DNA of 62,035 bases. Source: Bradyrhizobium lablabi (GTDB lineage Bacteria > Pseudomonadota > Alphaproteobacteria > Rhizobiales > Xanthobacteraceae). This document shows positions 42,862 through 51,924 of this stretch, one piece after another. Location: assembly GCF_001440475.1 (NCBI RefSeq), contig NZ_LLYB01000046.1:155675-217709 (forward strand). The letters run 5' to 3'. The notes beneath the pieces were generated by a model that did no database searches, had not been told where the DNA came from, and saw nothing but the letters and a program-made list of their open reading frames with translations. Every line of letters starts with the position of its first letter. Position 1 is the first letter of the stretch. The position numbers and the translations under genes are program-made.

Positions 42862-44276
42862 CACGCGACCTCCCATGTGGTCACAGGTTTTCCGTCCTTG
42901 TCCTTGCCGTCCTTGATGGCAACGCCCATGGCGGAGAGTTGGTCACGGATGCGGTCGGACTCCTTGAAGTCCTTTCGCGCCCGGGCCGCCGCACGGTCGG
43001 CAATCAGGCGATCGACCTCTGCTGCATCGATGCCGCTCGCCTGCTGCTTGCGTCCCTTCCATGCCGCAGCCCCCATCGAAAGGAAGCCGAGCAGCCGAAG
43101 CGAGGCGGCAAACTCGCCGCGTTCGCGCGCGCCGCCGGACGCCGCAGCGTTGCGCAGGCCGTGCAGGACCGCCATCGCCTGCGCGGTGTTGAGATCGTCA
43201 TATAGCGCCTCGACCATCGCCGGCGACGGCTCGCCGCCCTCGGCATCGGCCGCGATCGCATACCAGTCGTCGAGTGTCTTCGCGGCCTCTTCCGCGCTCT
43301 TGGCGGTCCAATCCAGCGGCGAACGGTAATGCGTCCTGAGCATGCTCAGACGCAGCACCTCGCCCGGCCAATCGGCCAGCAATTCCCGGATCGTGAAGAA
43401 GTTGCCGAGCGACTTCGACATCTTCTCGCTCTCGATCTGCAGGAAGCCGTTGTGCATCCAGACATTCGCCATGCGGTCGGAATGGAAGGCGCAGCAGGTC
43501 TGGGCGAGCTCGTTCTCATGGTGCGGAAACACCAGATCGATGCCGCCGCCATGAATGTCGAATTTTTCGCCGAGATGCTTCCAGGCCATCGCCGAGCATT
43601 CGATATGCCAGCCGGGACGTCCCTCCACCTTGATGCCCGATGGCGAGGCCCATGACGGCTCGCCCGGCTTCGACGGCTTCCACAGCACGAAGTCGGTGTT
43701 ATCACGCTTGTAGGGCGCGACATCGACACGAGCACCCGCGATCATTTCGTCGAGCGAGCGCTTCGATAGCGCGCCATAGCGCGGCATCACCGAATTGGCC
43801 TCGTTCATCGCCTGCGGCGAGAACAGCACGTGATCCTCGGCGACATAGGCAAAGCCGCCGGCAACCAGCTTCTCGATGATCGCCCGCATCTCCGGAATAT
43901 GCTCGGTCGCGCGCGGCTGCACCGTCGGCGCCAGGCAGCCTAGCGCGGTGACGTCGTCCTGATACTGCTGATAGGTCTCTTCGGTGACCTTGCGGATCGC
44001 CTCGTTCAGCGGCACGCCGGGATAATCGCGCGCGGCGCGGACGTTGATCTTGTCGTCGACGTCGGTGATGTTGCGAACGTACGTCACGTGATCGGCGCCA
44101 TAGCGGTGGCGCAGCACACGAAACAGCACATCGAACACGATCGCCGCGCGACCGTTGCCGATATGGGCGAAGTCGTAGACGGTCGGTCCGCAGGCATACA
44201 TGCGGACGTTACCGGCATCGAGCGGCACGAACGGCGGCTTTTCCTTGGTCAACGTATCGTACAAGCGCAACTGCAT
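42861..44276 (-). CDS. cysS: Cysteinyl-tRNA synthetase
   Basis: A 471-aa class I aminoacyl-tRNA synthetase. Class I signatures are present as HIGN ([17 protein letters not shown]) and KMSKS ([11 protein letters not shown]). The zinc-binding region includes the N-terminal Cys of YACGPTVYD, the Cys and His of [11 protein letters not shown], and FPHHENE. The C-terminal anticodon-binding DALR-like helices (GVPSGP-like region and the [23 protein letters not shown] end) are complete. First gene of an operon with a small membrane protein, GNAT and cimA. Confidence 0.97.
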   Translation of the reverse strand: MQLRLYDTLTKEKPPFVPLDAGNVRMYACGPTVYDFAHIGNGRAAIVFDVLFRVLRHRYGADHVTYVRNITDVDDKINVRAARDYPGVPLNEAIRKVTEETYQQYQDDVTALGCLAPTVQPRATEHIPEMRAIIEKLVAGGFAYVAEDHVLFSPQAMNEANSVMPRYGALSKRSLDEMIAGARVDVAPYKRDNTDFVLWKPSKPGEPSWASPSGIKVEGRPGWHIECSAMAWKHLGEKFDIHGGGIDLVFPHHENELAQTCCAFHSDRMANVWMHNGFLQIESEKMSKSLGNFFTIRELLADWPGEVLRLSMLRTHYRSPLDWTAKSAEEAAKTLDDWYAIAADAEGGEPSPAMVEALYDDLNTAQAMAVLHGLRNAAASGGARERGEFAASLRLLGFLSMGAAAWKGRKQQASGIDAAEVDRLIADRAAARARKDFKESDRIRDQLSAMGVAIKDGKDKDGKPVTTWEVA

Positions 44277-44575
44277 GACAAACCCATCCCTTGCGGCCGG
44301 GCGTCCAGTGATCTCAGTTTTTGAGAAAAGACGGCCTCAGCCAGCGAATCGCTAGCTAATAATCTCGCGGCAAATGCTGCAGATGGCGAGGAGACCGTTC
44401 ATGGTTCCACCATTGCGGTATCGGAACGATGCCGTCAAGGCCTTGCTCGCGCCCAATTTGAGGCCGATCAGACCGCGGAACCTTCCTTTTCGCCGCCGCT
44501 CGGCCCTCCTGGTTAATCATTATTAACCCTTTGGGCCTATCCCTGAGCGCGGTCCTCTCCCCTGCCGGTGTCCCC
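44277..44575. other. Divergent intergenic region upstream of cysS
   Basis: This 299-nt stretch carries the cysS promoter and that of the secreted protein gene at 44576. It includes an AT-rich palindrome at 44511-44528. No T-box or riboswitch fold was recognised. Confidence 0.4.
44511..44528. promoter_or_regulatory. AT-rich palindrome, CtrA-like but with atypical spacing
   Basis: GGTTAATCATTATTAACC has 7-bp arms with a 4-nt spacer. It contains TTAA-N6-TTAA, one base short of the alphaproteobacterial CtrA site TTAA-N7-TTAA. It lies 48 nt before the secreted protein ATG. Confidence 0.4.
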
Positions 44576-44884
44576 ATGCGCTCTTCCGCACTCATCGCCT
44601 GTGCCTTCTTCCTGCTTGCCGCCTCGGCCGCTTCCGCCGACAGCCGCGTTTTCATCGTTGCCAACCAGGCCGATGGTTACGGCGTGGACGAGTGCCTCGC
44701 CCGGGGCGACAAATGCGGCGCCCATGCCGCCCGCGCCTACTGCCAGTCACGGGAATTTGCGCAGGCCACCGCCTATCGCCGCGTCGAGCCCGACGAAGTT
44801 ACCGGCACGGTTCCAGCCGGCGGCGGCGAGAAATGCTCTGGGCCGGCGTGCGGCGACTATGTCGCCATTACCTGCCAGCGCTAA
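44576..44884 (+). CDS. Small secreted Cys-containing protein
   Basis: 102 aa from the ATG at 44576 (MRSSALIACAFFLLAASAASA). The signal peptide is clear. The mature part has six cysteines (DECLARGDKCGAHAARAYCQ, EKCSGPACGDYVAITCQR) that could form disulfides in the periplasm. No enzyme motif or known family is recognised, but similar small secreted proteins are frequent in Bradyrhizobium. It precedes the DUF2865 gene by 168 nt. Confidence 0.7.
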   Translation: MRSSALIACAFFLLAASAASADSRVFIVANQADGYGVDECLARGDKCGAHAARAYCQSREFAQATAYRRVEPDEVTGTVPAGGGEKCSGPACGDYVAITCQR

Positions 44885-45052
44885 AGGCGCTTTTCCCGTA
44901 ATTTCAAGGGCCGGCCTGCCACATCCGCGCCCCGGAAACGACGTGACGTTGCCCCGAGAAGCAGGTATTGGATGCGGCCTTGGCCGCAGAATGCCGCCTT
45001 GGCCGCACTACCAGGCTTTGAAGCCGCGCGGATCAGCCCTCAATGGCCGGAT

Positions 45053-46222
45053 ATGCTGGAAATTCGCACCATTCCCTTCCTCTGTCGGATTTTGACCTGC
45101 GCCCTCCTGCTCGGCATCGCCGCGCCCGCTTTGGCGCAGACGAACGAGGACGCCCTGGCGCAGATGCCGCCCGGCGCCGTACCGCCTCCGCCGCCACAGC
45201 AGGGTGCGCAAGCCAATCCGATCTGCATCCGGCTCGAGGGGCAGCTGGCGACCATCGACCGCGGCGCCGGCACCGGCGATCCCGCCAAGGATGAGCAGAT
45301 CCGCCGTTATCAGGAGGCCCAGGCCAAGCAGCAGTCCGAACTTGATCGCGTCACGCTGCAGGCCAAGCGCATGGGCTGCGAAAGCTCGGGCTTCTTCTCG
45401 CTGTTCAACGGCCAGTCGGCACAGTGCAGCCCGGTCAACAACCAGATCCAGCAGATGCGCGCCAATCTCGACCAGATCACCACCAGCCTGGAGCGCCTGC
45501 GCAGCGGCGGCATCGGCGGCGCCGACCGTGAAAACCAGCGCCGCTCGGTGCTGACGGCGCTGGCGCAGAACAATTGCGGCCCGCAATATGCGACCGCCGC
45601 CCGCGGCCCCGGCAATTTCATCGACAGTCTGTTCGGCAACAATAACAACAACACGATCCCGCCGCCCAGCGCCGAGCTCGGTCCGCCATCCGGCACCTTC
45701 CGCACCGTCTGCGTCCGCACCTGCGACGGCGCCTACTTCCCGGTGTCGTTCGCCACCTACCAGCAGCGTTTCCAGGACGACGAGCGGACCTGCAAGGCGC
45801 TTTGCCCGGCGGCAGAGGCGAACTTGTTCACCTATCGCAATCCCGGCGAGGACATCAATCAGGCGGTCTCGATCACCGGCCAGCCCTACTCGTCGTTGCC
45901 CAACGCGTTCAAATTCCGCACCGAGTTCAACGCCTCCTGCTCCTGCAAGGCGGCAGGCCAGACCTGGTCCGAAGCGCTGAAATCCGTCGACGACAAGGCC
46001 TCGGTCGAACAGCAGGGCGACATCATCGTCACCGAGGAAAGCGCCAAGCGGATGCAGCAGCGTGCGCAGTCGAAGGGCACGCCGCCGCCCAAGAAGGGCG
46101 CGGCTCCCGCTGGCACCACCGCCGCACCGGCGCCGGCTGCTGCTCCGGCAGATACGACCGCTGCGGCCAACGACAAGCAGATCCGCACGGTCGGGCCGAC
46201 CTTCATCCCGTCGAAGCAATAG
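45053..46222 (+). CDS. DUF2865-domain secreted protein
   Basis: 389 aa from the ATG at 45053 (MLEIRTIPFLCRILTCALLLGIAAPALA, a signal peptide); the frame opens earlier at 44972. The middle is Gln-rich and predicted coiled-coil. DUF2865 is recognised by FRTVCVRTCDGAYFPVSFAT, TCKALCPAAEANLFTYRNPGEDINQAVSITGQPYSSLPNAFKFR and a Cys pair near SCSCKAAGQTWSEAL. A Pro/Ala-rich tail follows. The function is unknown; it is widespread in rhizobiales and is presumably a disulfide-bonded envelope protein. Confidence 0.88.
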   Translation: MLEIRTIPFLCRILTCALLLGIAAPALAQTNEDALAQMPPGAVPPPPPQQGAQANPICIRLEGQLATIDRGAGTGDPAKDEQIRRYQEAQAKQQSELDRVTLQAKRMGCESSGFFSLFNGQSAQCSPVNNQIQQMRANLDQITTSLERLRSGGIGGADRENQRRSVLTALAQNNCGPQYATAARGPGNFIDSLFGNNNNNTIPPPSAELGPPSGTFRTVCVRTCDGAYFPVSFATYQQRFQDDERTCKALCPAAEANLFTYRNPGEDINQAVSITGQPYSSLPNAFKFRTEFNASCSCKAAGQTWSEALKSVDDKASVEQQGDIIVTEESAKRMQQRAQSKGTPPPKKGAAPAGTTAAPAPAAAPADTTAAANDKQIRTVGPTFIPSKQ

Positions 46223-46234
46223 CTCCTCAAGCGC

Positions 46235-46252
46235 GATGACTTTACCGTCATC
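46235..46252. terminator. Stem-loop downstream of the DUF2865 gene
   Basis: GATGAC-TTTACC-GTCATC forms a 6-bp stem 13 nt past the stop. It has no T-run, so terminator function is only plausible. Confidence 0.35.
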
Positions 46253-46282
46253 CCGCTTTCCGGCGACGCGCGCTGATCCCGA

Positions 46283-46314
46283 CAGGCGGGCACCGCCCTT
46301 CGGTGCTCGCCCTG
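46283..46314. terminator. Strong stem-loop between convergent genes
   Basis: CAGGCGGGCACCG and CGGTGCTCGCCCTG can pair around CCCTT with one wobble and a small bulge. Placed between DUF2865 and DUF2189 stops, it could serve both directions. No T-run is present. Confidence 0.45.
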
Positions 46315-46335
46315 CCGCGTGCTCGCGTTTCGCGG

Positions 46336-47253
46336 CTACGGCTCGCGCTCACGGCTCCACGGGAACAGATTGGCCGGGAAATCCGCCGCGTAGCGGTGCC
46401 CTTTACGAAGGTGAGGCTCCTCTTCCTGTGGCGGATTGGGGTCCGGCTCCACCGCTTTCCGGTACAGGTGCCAGGTGGCATGGCCGAGCACCGGCAGAAC
46501 GACGGCCAGTCCCACAAAGAGCGGGATCGAACCGATCACCAGCAGCGCCGCGACGATCAGGCCCCAGGCGGCCATCGCAACCGGATTCTTCATCACAACG
46601 CGCAGCGAGGTCCGGATAGCGTCGATTGCCGTCGCGTGCCGGTCGAGCATCAAGGGAAACGACACGGCACTGACGCAGAGCGCCACGACCGCGAACAGGA
46701 AGCCGATGCCGCACCCAACGATGATGAGCGACCATCCTTCCGGTGTCGTCAGCACGCGCGTTGCGAAATCAGGGATGCTTGCGGCCGGCGCATGGCCGAA
46801 GATCGAAACGTAGATCGCGTTCGCGACCCCGATCCAGGCCCCAAACAGAACGAGCAGAAGCACGCCGAGTTCGACCATGCCGCCGAAAGCGGGAGCCCGC
46901 AGCACGTGAAGCGCATCCGACACGGAAGGTTCCTCGCCGCGCTCGCGGCGACGGCTGAGCTCATAGAGGCCAATCGCGGCAAAGGGTCCGAGCAAGGCGA
47001 ACCCGGCCGCCAGCGGGAACAGCAGCGGCAGTATCGAATAGCCGAGGACCATCCTGAACAGGGCAATACCGAGAACGGGATAAATCACGCACACCACAAC
47101 GGCATGGCTCGGCATTGCCTTGAAGTCTTCCCACCCCAGGCGCAGCGCCTCACCAAGGTCGGATAGCTCGATTTTGCGAATGGGATATGTGGCGGCCTCG
47201 CCGAATACCTGCCGTCCAAATCTTGCGATGCTGTCGGAATATAGAGTGGCCAT
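46336..47253 (-). CDS. DUF2189-domain integral membrane protein
   Basis: A 305-aa protein with about six hydrophobic segments after the family motif IRKIELSDLGEALRLGWEDFKAMPSHAVVVCVIYPVLG, which marks DUF2189. The family occurs next to cytochrome c oxidase genes in several proteobacteria and has been loosely labelled cytochrome-oxidase-associated. That fits the cox operon about 0.5 kb away on the other strand. The C-terminal tail is charged and cytoplasmic. Molecular role unknown. Confidence 0.88.
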   Translation of the reverse strand: MATLYSDSIARFGRQVFGEAATYPIRKIELSDLGEALRLGWEDFKAMPSHAVVVCVIYPVLGIALFRMVLGYSILPLLFPLAAGFALLGPFAAIGLYELSRRRERGEEPSVSDALHVLRAPAFGGMVELGVLLLVLFGAWIGVANAIYVSIFGHAPAASIPDFATRVLTTPEGWSLIIVGCGIGFLFAVVALCVSAVSFPLMLDRHATAIDAIRTSLRVVMKNPVAMAAWGLIVAALLVIGSIPLFVGLAVVLPVLGHATWHLYRKAVEPDPNPPQEEEPHLRKGHRYAADFPANLFPWSREREP

Positions 47254-47632
47254 GCGGACCCTCCCGTGCTCTCAAGTTGCGGCGGTCAAAATGACGCGCC
47301 GCAACCGCGCGCCCTCCGCCCTGATGTGCGAGAGTCGCGGTCGAGCCGGGTTCGGCAAACCCAAGTGCAGCAAAAGGAGCTTAGCCGGACGAAACTTGTC
47401 GCGACCTGCCCGATGAGCTTAGCGCGGTTGGAAGCAGAAAGCACGCACTGTTGGGTGAATTGTGTATGAGCTCAGTTCTTTGGTGCAGCGCGTCATCATT
47501 AAGCGATCGTCATCGGCTCGAGCATCGTGCAGCGCACATCCACGAACCACAGTTCCATATTGCTCTATTGACGCCAGCCTCGACGCGTATCATCTTGATT
47601 TCAGACGCCCCGATTTGGTGACTAGCGGTCGT

Positions 47633-47654
47633 AACGTGAGTTCCGTGTCACGTT
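47633..47654. promoter_or_regulatory. Inverted repeat upstream of the cox operon (first)
   Basis: AACGTGA and TCACGTT flank GTTCCGTG and run straight into TTTT. It could be a transcription terminator-like hairpin or a regulator site. Confidence 0.4.
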
Positions 47655-47676
47655 TTTGATGTCGCGACCGATCAAA
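47655..47676. promoter_or_regulatory. Inverted repeat upstream of the cox operon (second)
   Basis: TTTGAT-N10-ATCAAA, with GTCGCGAC in the centre. The arms resemble FixK/FNR half sites (TTGAT / ATCAA), but the spacer is 10 nt where FNR-type sites have 4, so FixK binding is not supported. Confidence 0.35.
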
Positions 47677-47798
47677 ATGGGCGAGGCAAGACGCACTGCG
47701 ATGGCGCATATGTCATATGTGGAGTCTGCCATCGAGAGAAGTGTGAGCTCCGCCCCTTGATTCGTCTCCGTTGCCTTTGATGGCAAGGAGGAATGAGG

Positions 47799-48629
47799 AT
47801 GGCTGTTGCTATCATACTGCTGTTGGTCGCAGTCGGCTCGGTGCTGTTTCACATCTACAGCCCGTGGTGGTGGACGCCGATTGCCACGAACTGGAGCTAC
47901 ATCGACCACACCATCAGCATCACCTTCTGGATCACCGGCGTGGTGTTCTTCGCCGTGATTGCTTTCATGGCCTATTGCGTCTTCCGCTTTCATCACAAGG
48001 AAGGAAGGCAGGCCCACTACAATCCGGAAAACAAGAAGCTCGAATGGTGGCTCAGCATCGGGACGGCGATCGGCGTCGCAGCCATGTTGGCACCGGGCTT
48101 ATTTGTCTGGCACCAGTTCGTCACGGTTCCGGCTGACGCCACCGAGATCGAGGTGATGGGCCAGCAGTGGCAGTGGAGCTTCCGCCTACCGGGCAAGGAC
48201 GGCCGGATGGGCACAACCGATGTTCGCTACATCAGTCCCGAAAACCCCATGGGCCTGAATCGCGACGACCCGCACGGGCAAGACGACGTCGTGATCGAAA
48301 GCGGTGAGCTGCACCTGCCGGTCGGAAAACCCGTCAAGGTCCTGCTCCGCTCCGTCGATGTCCTGCACGATTTCTATGTGCCCGAATTCCGCTCCAAGAT
48401 GGATATGGTGCCCGGCATGGTCACCTATTTCTGGATGACTCCGATCCGCACCGGAACGTTCGATGTGCTGTGCGCCGAGCTGTGTGGCGCGGCGCACGCA
48501 CAGATGCGCGCCAAGGTCATCGTCCAGGAAGAAAGCGAATATCACACCTGGCTGGAGCAACAGAAGACGTTCGCAGAATTGTCAGGCCGTGCCGTTACGA
48601 AGGCGACGTACAGATCCGGCGGCAAGTAA
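47799..48629 (+). CDS. coxM: Cytochrome c oxidase subunit II
   Basis: 276 aa from the ATG at 47799, 7 nt after AAGGAGG; the ATG at 47793 is only 1 nt from it and less likely. Two membrane helices (residues 3-22 and 43-65) anchor a periplasmic CuA domain. CuA ligands are seen as DVLHDFYVPEFRSKMDMVPG and CAELCGAAHAQM. There is no C-terminal cytochrome c fusion. The layout of subunits II, I, III, III matches B. japonicum coxMNOP, so I use those symbols from memory. Confidence 0.93.
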   Translation: MAVAIILLLVAVGSVLFHIYSPWWWTPIATNWSYIDHTISITFWITGVVFFAVIAFMAYCVFRFHHKEGRQAHYNPENKKLEWWLSIGTAIGVAAMLAPGLFVWHQFVTVPADATEIEVMGQQWQWSFRLPGKDGRMGTTDVRYISPENPMGLNRDDPHGQDDVVIESGELHLPVGKPVKVLLRSVDVLHDFYVPEFRSKMDMVPGMVTYFWMTPIRTGTFDVLCAELCGAAHAQMRAKVIVQEESEYHTWLEQQKTFAELSGRAVTKATYRSGGK

Positions 48630-48647
48630 GGGCCGCAGCAAAGACAG

Positions 48648-48681
48648 ATCGGGCGCGTGAGATGAAGTCTTCACGCCCGAT
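48648..48681 (+). promoter_or_regulatory. Intercistronic stem-loop between coxM and coxN
   Basis: ATCGGGCG-CGTGA and TCACG-CCCGAT pair around a 10-nt loop, with a 2-nt bulge. It could protect one mRNA segment and set subunit ratios. Confidence 0.4.
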
Positions 48682-48705
48682 GGAAACGACCGAGGAGGTA
48701 TTTCT

Positions 48706-50481
48706 ATGGTCGATGTTCCATATGATGCGACTGCAGACATTCCGCTTGCCGAAGTGCCGGAGGTTGATCTCTATCATCCCAGGAGCTGGTGGACGCGGTA
48801 CGTCTTTTCGCAGGACGCCAAAGTCATCGCCATCCAGTACTCGCTCACAGCCACCGGAATCGGATTGGTGGCTTTGGTGCTGTCGTGGCTGATGCGGCTG
48901 CAACTGGGCTTTCCCGGTACATTCTCCTTTATCGACGCCAACCAGTATCTCCAGTTCATCACCATGCACGGCATGATCATGGTGATCTATTTGCTCACGG
49001 CATTGTTCCTCGGAGGTTTCGGCAACTACCTGATCCCGCTGATGGTCGGCGCCCGGGACATGGTCTTCCCCTATGTGAACATGCTGAGCTACTGGGTCTA
49101 CCTGCTGGCCGTCCTGGTGCTGGCCTCGACGTTCTTCGTGCCCGGCGGGCCCACCGGCGCCGGCTGGACGCTGTATCCGCCGCAGGCAATTCTCTCCGGT
49201 ACTCCCGGGCAGGATTGGGGCATCATCCTGATGCTGGCCTCGCTGATCCTGTTCATCATCGGCTTTACGATGGGCGGCCTGAATTATGTGGTGACCGTGC
49301 TGCAGGCGCGCACGCGCGGCATGACGTTGATGCGTATGCCCCTGACGGTGTGGGGCATCTTCACCGCGACCATCATGGCGCTACTGGCCTTCCCGGCGCT
49401 GTTCGTCGCCTCCGTCATGATGCTGTTCGACCGCCTGCTCGGAACCAGCTTCTTCATGCCGTCCCTGGTCGAGATGGGTCAGCAGATGAAGTACGGCGGC
49501 GGCAGCCCGATCCTGTTCCAGCACCTGTTCTGGTTCTTCGGCCATCCCGAGGTCTACATTGTCGCCCTGCCCGCCTTCGGCATCGTTTCCGATCTGATCA
49601 GCGTCCATGCGCGGAAGAACATCTTCGGCTATCGCATGATGGTCTGGGCGATCGTTGCGATCGGCGCGCTCAGCTTCGTCGTATGGGCGCACCACATGTA
49701 TGTGAGCGGCATGCACCCGAAATTCGGGTTCTTCTTCGCCACCACGACGCTCATCATCGCCATCCCGACCGCCATCAAGGTCTACAACTGGGTGCTGACC
49801 CTGTGGCGCGGCGACATCCATCTCACCGTCCCGATGCTGTTTGCGCTCGGCTTCATCATTACGTTCGTGAACGGCGGGCTCACCGGCCTCTTCCTCGGCA
49901 ACGTGGTCGTGGATGTCCCGCTATCGGATACGATGTTCGTCGTCGCGCATTTCCATATGGTGATGGGCGTGGCGCCGATCATGGTCGTGCTGGGCGCGAT
50001 CTATCATTGGTACCCCAAGATCACGGGACGGATGCTCAACGATGTGCTGGGCAAATTTCATTTCTGGGTCACGTTCCTCGGCGCCTATCTGATCTTCTTC
50101 CCCATGCACTATATCGGACTGCTCGGCGTTCCGCGCCGCTATCACGACATCGGCGAGGCGGCGTTCATCCCCTCATCGACCCATACGCTCAATGCCTTCA
50201 TCTCCATCATGGCTTTGATCGTGGGCTTCGCCCAGATGGTGTTCCTGTTCAACCTTACCTGGAGCTACTTCAAGGGCAGGCCGTCAGGCGGCAATCCGTG
50301 GCGGGCGACAAGTCTGGAGTGGCAGACTCCTGAGACCCCGCCCGGGCACGGCAACTGGGGCAAGGAGCTCCCGGTGGTCTATCGATGGGCCTATGACTAC
50401 AGCGTGCCGGGTGCACCGCAGGACTTCATTCCACAGAACCAGCCACGGGCGACGCCGGTCCTACAGGGAGCCGCGCCGTGA
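48706..50481 (+). CDS. coxN: Cytochrome c oxidase subunit I
   Basis: A 591-aa haem-copper oxidase core subunit with 12 or more membrane helices. The low-spin haem ligand region is ITMHGMIMVIY and VAHFHMVMG. The binuclear centre has FGHPEVYIVALPAFG (CuB His and the cross-linked Tyr) and AHHMYVSGMHP (two CuB His residues). The Glu in GHPEVY places it in the A1-type proton-pumping group. AGGAGGT precedes the start at good spacing. It couples oxygen reduction to proton pumping in the inner membrane. Confidence 0.96.
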   Translation: MVDVPYDATADIPLAEVPEVDLYHPRSWWTRYVFSQDAKVIAIQYSLTATGIGLVALVLSWLMRLQLGFPGTFSFIDANQYLQFITMHGMIMVIYLLTALFLGGFGNYLIPLMVGARDMVFPYVNMLSYWVYLLAVLVLASTFFVPGGPTGAGWTLYPPQAILSGTPGQDWGIILMLASLILFIIGFTMGGLNYVVTVLQARTRGMTLMRMPLTVWGIFTATIMALLAFPALFVASVMMLFDRLLGTSFFMPSLVEMGQQMKYGGGSPILFQHLFWFFGHPEVYIVALPAFGIVSDLISVHARKNIFGYRMMVWAIVAIGALSFVVWAHHMYVSGMHPKFGFFFATTTLIIAIPTAIKVYNWVLTLWRGDIHLTVPMLFALGFIITFVNGGLTGLFLGNVVVDVPLSDTMFVVAHFHMVMGVAPIMVVLGAIYHWYPKITGRMLNDVLGKFHFWVTFLGAYLIFFPMHYIGLLGVPRRYHDIGEAAFIPSSTHTLNAFISIMALIVGFAQMVFLFNLTWSYFKGRPSGGNPWRATSLEWQTPETPPGHGNWGKELPVVYRWAYDYSVPGAPQDFIPQNQPRATPVLQGAAP

Positions 50482-51182
50482 GCGCCATTGTCCTGTTCAT
50501 GGCGGTCATTGCAGTCATCGCCGGATGGTGGCTCTCGCAGCAACGGCTGATGTCCAAACCCTGGCTGGAAGAAGGTGCGCTTGGTGATTTTCCCGGTACG
50601 GACGAAATGACCTGGCCCGCGGCGAAGATCGGACTGGGCGTGTTTCTCGCTGTCGTCGGCTCGCTGTTCGCACTCTTCATCAGCGCCTACTCCATGCGCA
50701 TGAACATGACGGACTGGCGGACACTGCCCGTGCCTGCACTGCTGTGGTTCAACACGGCCGTCCTGGTCCTGAGCAGCGTCGCGCTGCAATGGGCCTACGT
50801 GGCTGCGCGGCGCGACAACATGGAAGATGTACTCATCGGCCTGTGCGCAGGAGGAGTAGCCGCCGTTACATTCCTGGTTGGGCAACTATTGGCGTGGCAA
50901 CAACTGAGGGCCGCGGGCTATTTCGTCGCGTCCAATCCCGCCAATTCCTTCTTCTATCTGATCACTGCCGCGCACGGACTACACCTGATCGGCGGCCTGG
51001 TGGCGCTGGGCAGAACGACCGCCAAGGCCTGGCGTGGCGTTGAAATGACCCAGATGCGCCTGAGTGTGGAGCTCTGCGCCATCTACTGGCACTTCCTGCT
51101 GTTGGTCTGGCTCGCCTTGCTCGGTCTGCTGACAGGCTGGACGGACGATTTCGTCGACATCTGTCGCCGGTTGCTCACCTAG
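50478..51182 (+). CDS. coxO: Cytochrome c oxidase subunit III (first, CoxO-like)
   Basis: A 234-aa protein beginning with GTG that overlaps the coxN stop (GTGA), so translation is coupled. It has about six membrane helices and COX3 signatures in HGLHLIGGLVALG and LSVELCAIYWHFLLLVWLALLGLLTGW. The first helix and cytoplasmic segment (WLSQQRLMSKPWLEEG) are atypical for subunit III. With the next gene it forms a pair of subunit III-type proteins, as in coxMNOP. Confidence 0.88.
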   Translation: MSAIVLFMAVIAVIAGWWLSQQRLMSKPWLEEGALGDFPGTDEMTWPAAKIGLGVFLAVVGSLFALFISAYSMRMNMTDWRTLPVPALLWFNTAVLVLSSVALQWAYVAARRDNMEDVLIGLCAGGVAAVTFLVGQLLAWQQLRAAGYFVASNPANSFFYLITAAHGLHLIGGLVALGRTTAKAWRGVEMTQMRLSVELCAIYWHFLLLVWLALLGLLTGWTDDFVDICRRLLT

Positions 51183-51192
51183 GAGAGGCCAG

Positions 51193-51915
51193 ATGGCGGA
51201 GACTGCACTGACAACCCATGGACTATCTCCTGCGCGGCCGGACGGCTGGCAGGGCATTGCGGCCGATTGGTCCTCGGATCAGCGAGCCTTCAAGAATGTC
51301 TCCTGGGGGAAGGCCATGATGTGGATCTTCCTCCTGAGCGACACCTTCATCTTCAGCTGTTTCCTTTTGTCCTACATGACGGCGCGCATGTCCACGACCG
51401 TGCCGTGGCCAAATCCGAGTGAGGTGTTCGCGCTCGAGATTGCGGGACATCATATCCCCCTCATCCTGATCGCCATCATGACCTTCATCCTGATCAGCAG
51501 CAGCGGGACCATGGCGATGGCCGTCAATTTCGGCTACCGCCGCGATCGCGTCAAAACCGCGGTCCTGATGCTGCTCACGGCAGCCCTCGGCGCAACGTTC
51601 GTCGGGATGCAGGCCTTCGAATGGACCAAGCTGATCAGGGAGGGCGTGCGTCCCTGGGAAAATCCCTGGGGAGCGGCGCAGTTCGGCTCCAGCTTCTTCA
51701 TGATCACCGGCTTTCACGGCACGCACGTGACCATCGGCGTGATCTTCCTGATCGTCATCGCGCGAAAGGTCTGGCGGGGAGACTTCGACGTCGGAAGGCG
51801 CGGCTTTTTCACGAGCAGGAAGGGGAATTACGAGGTCGTCGAAATCATGGGGCTGTACTGGCACTTCGTCGATCTCGTGTGGGTGTTCATCTTTGCCTTC
51901 TTTTATCTGTGGTGA
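51193..51915 (+). CDS. coxP: Cytochrome c oxidase subunit III (second, CoxP-like)
   Basis: A 240-aa protein with the COX3 pattern: WGKAMMWIFLLSDTFIFSCFLLSYM at the N-terminus, LTAALGATFVGMQAFEWTKLI, and FHGTHVTIGVIFLIV with EIMGLYWHFVDLVWVFIFAFFYL at the end. It begins 10 nt after coxO with a GGAGAGG ribosome binding site. Subunit III stabilises the core and its oxygen entry. Two subunit III-type genes in one operon are unusual but known for this alternative oxidase. Confidence 0.92.
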   Translation: MAETALTTHGLSPARPDGWQGIAADWSSDQRAFKNVSWGKAMMWIFLLSDTFIFSCFLLSYMTARMSTTVPWPNPSEVFALEIAGHHIPLILIAIMTFILISSSGTMAMAVNFGYRRDRVKTAVLMLLTAALGATFVGMQAFEWTKLIREGVRPWENPWGAAQFGSSFFMITGFHGTHVTIGVIFLIVIARKVWRGDFDVGRRGFFTSRKGNYEVVEIMGLYWHFVDLVWVFIFAFFYLW

Positions 51916-51924
51916 GGTCAGCGC

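Larger units (their letters stand above)
47254..47798. other. Regulatory region between DUF2189 and the cox operon
   Basis: This 545-nt stretch has no convincing gene. It contains two adjacent inverted repeats (47633-47654 and 47655-47676), a CATATGTCATATG direct repeat (near 47707), and the cox ribosome binding site AAGGAGG at 47785-47791. The DUF2189 promoter would lie at the left. Confidence 0.5.

Noticed and set aside
47655..47676. FixK/FNR box upstream of the cox operon
   Set aside because: The half sites fit (TTGAT / ATCAA), but the spacer is 10 nt and known boxes have 4.
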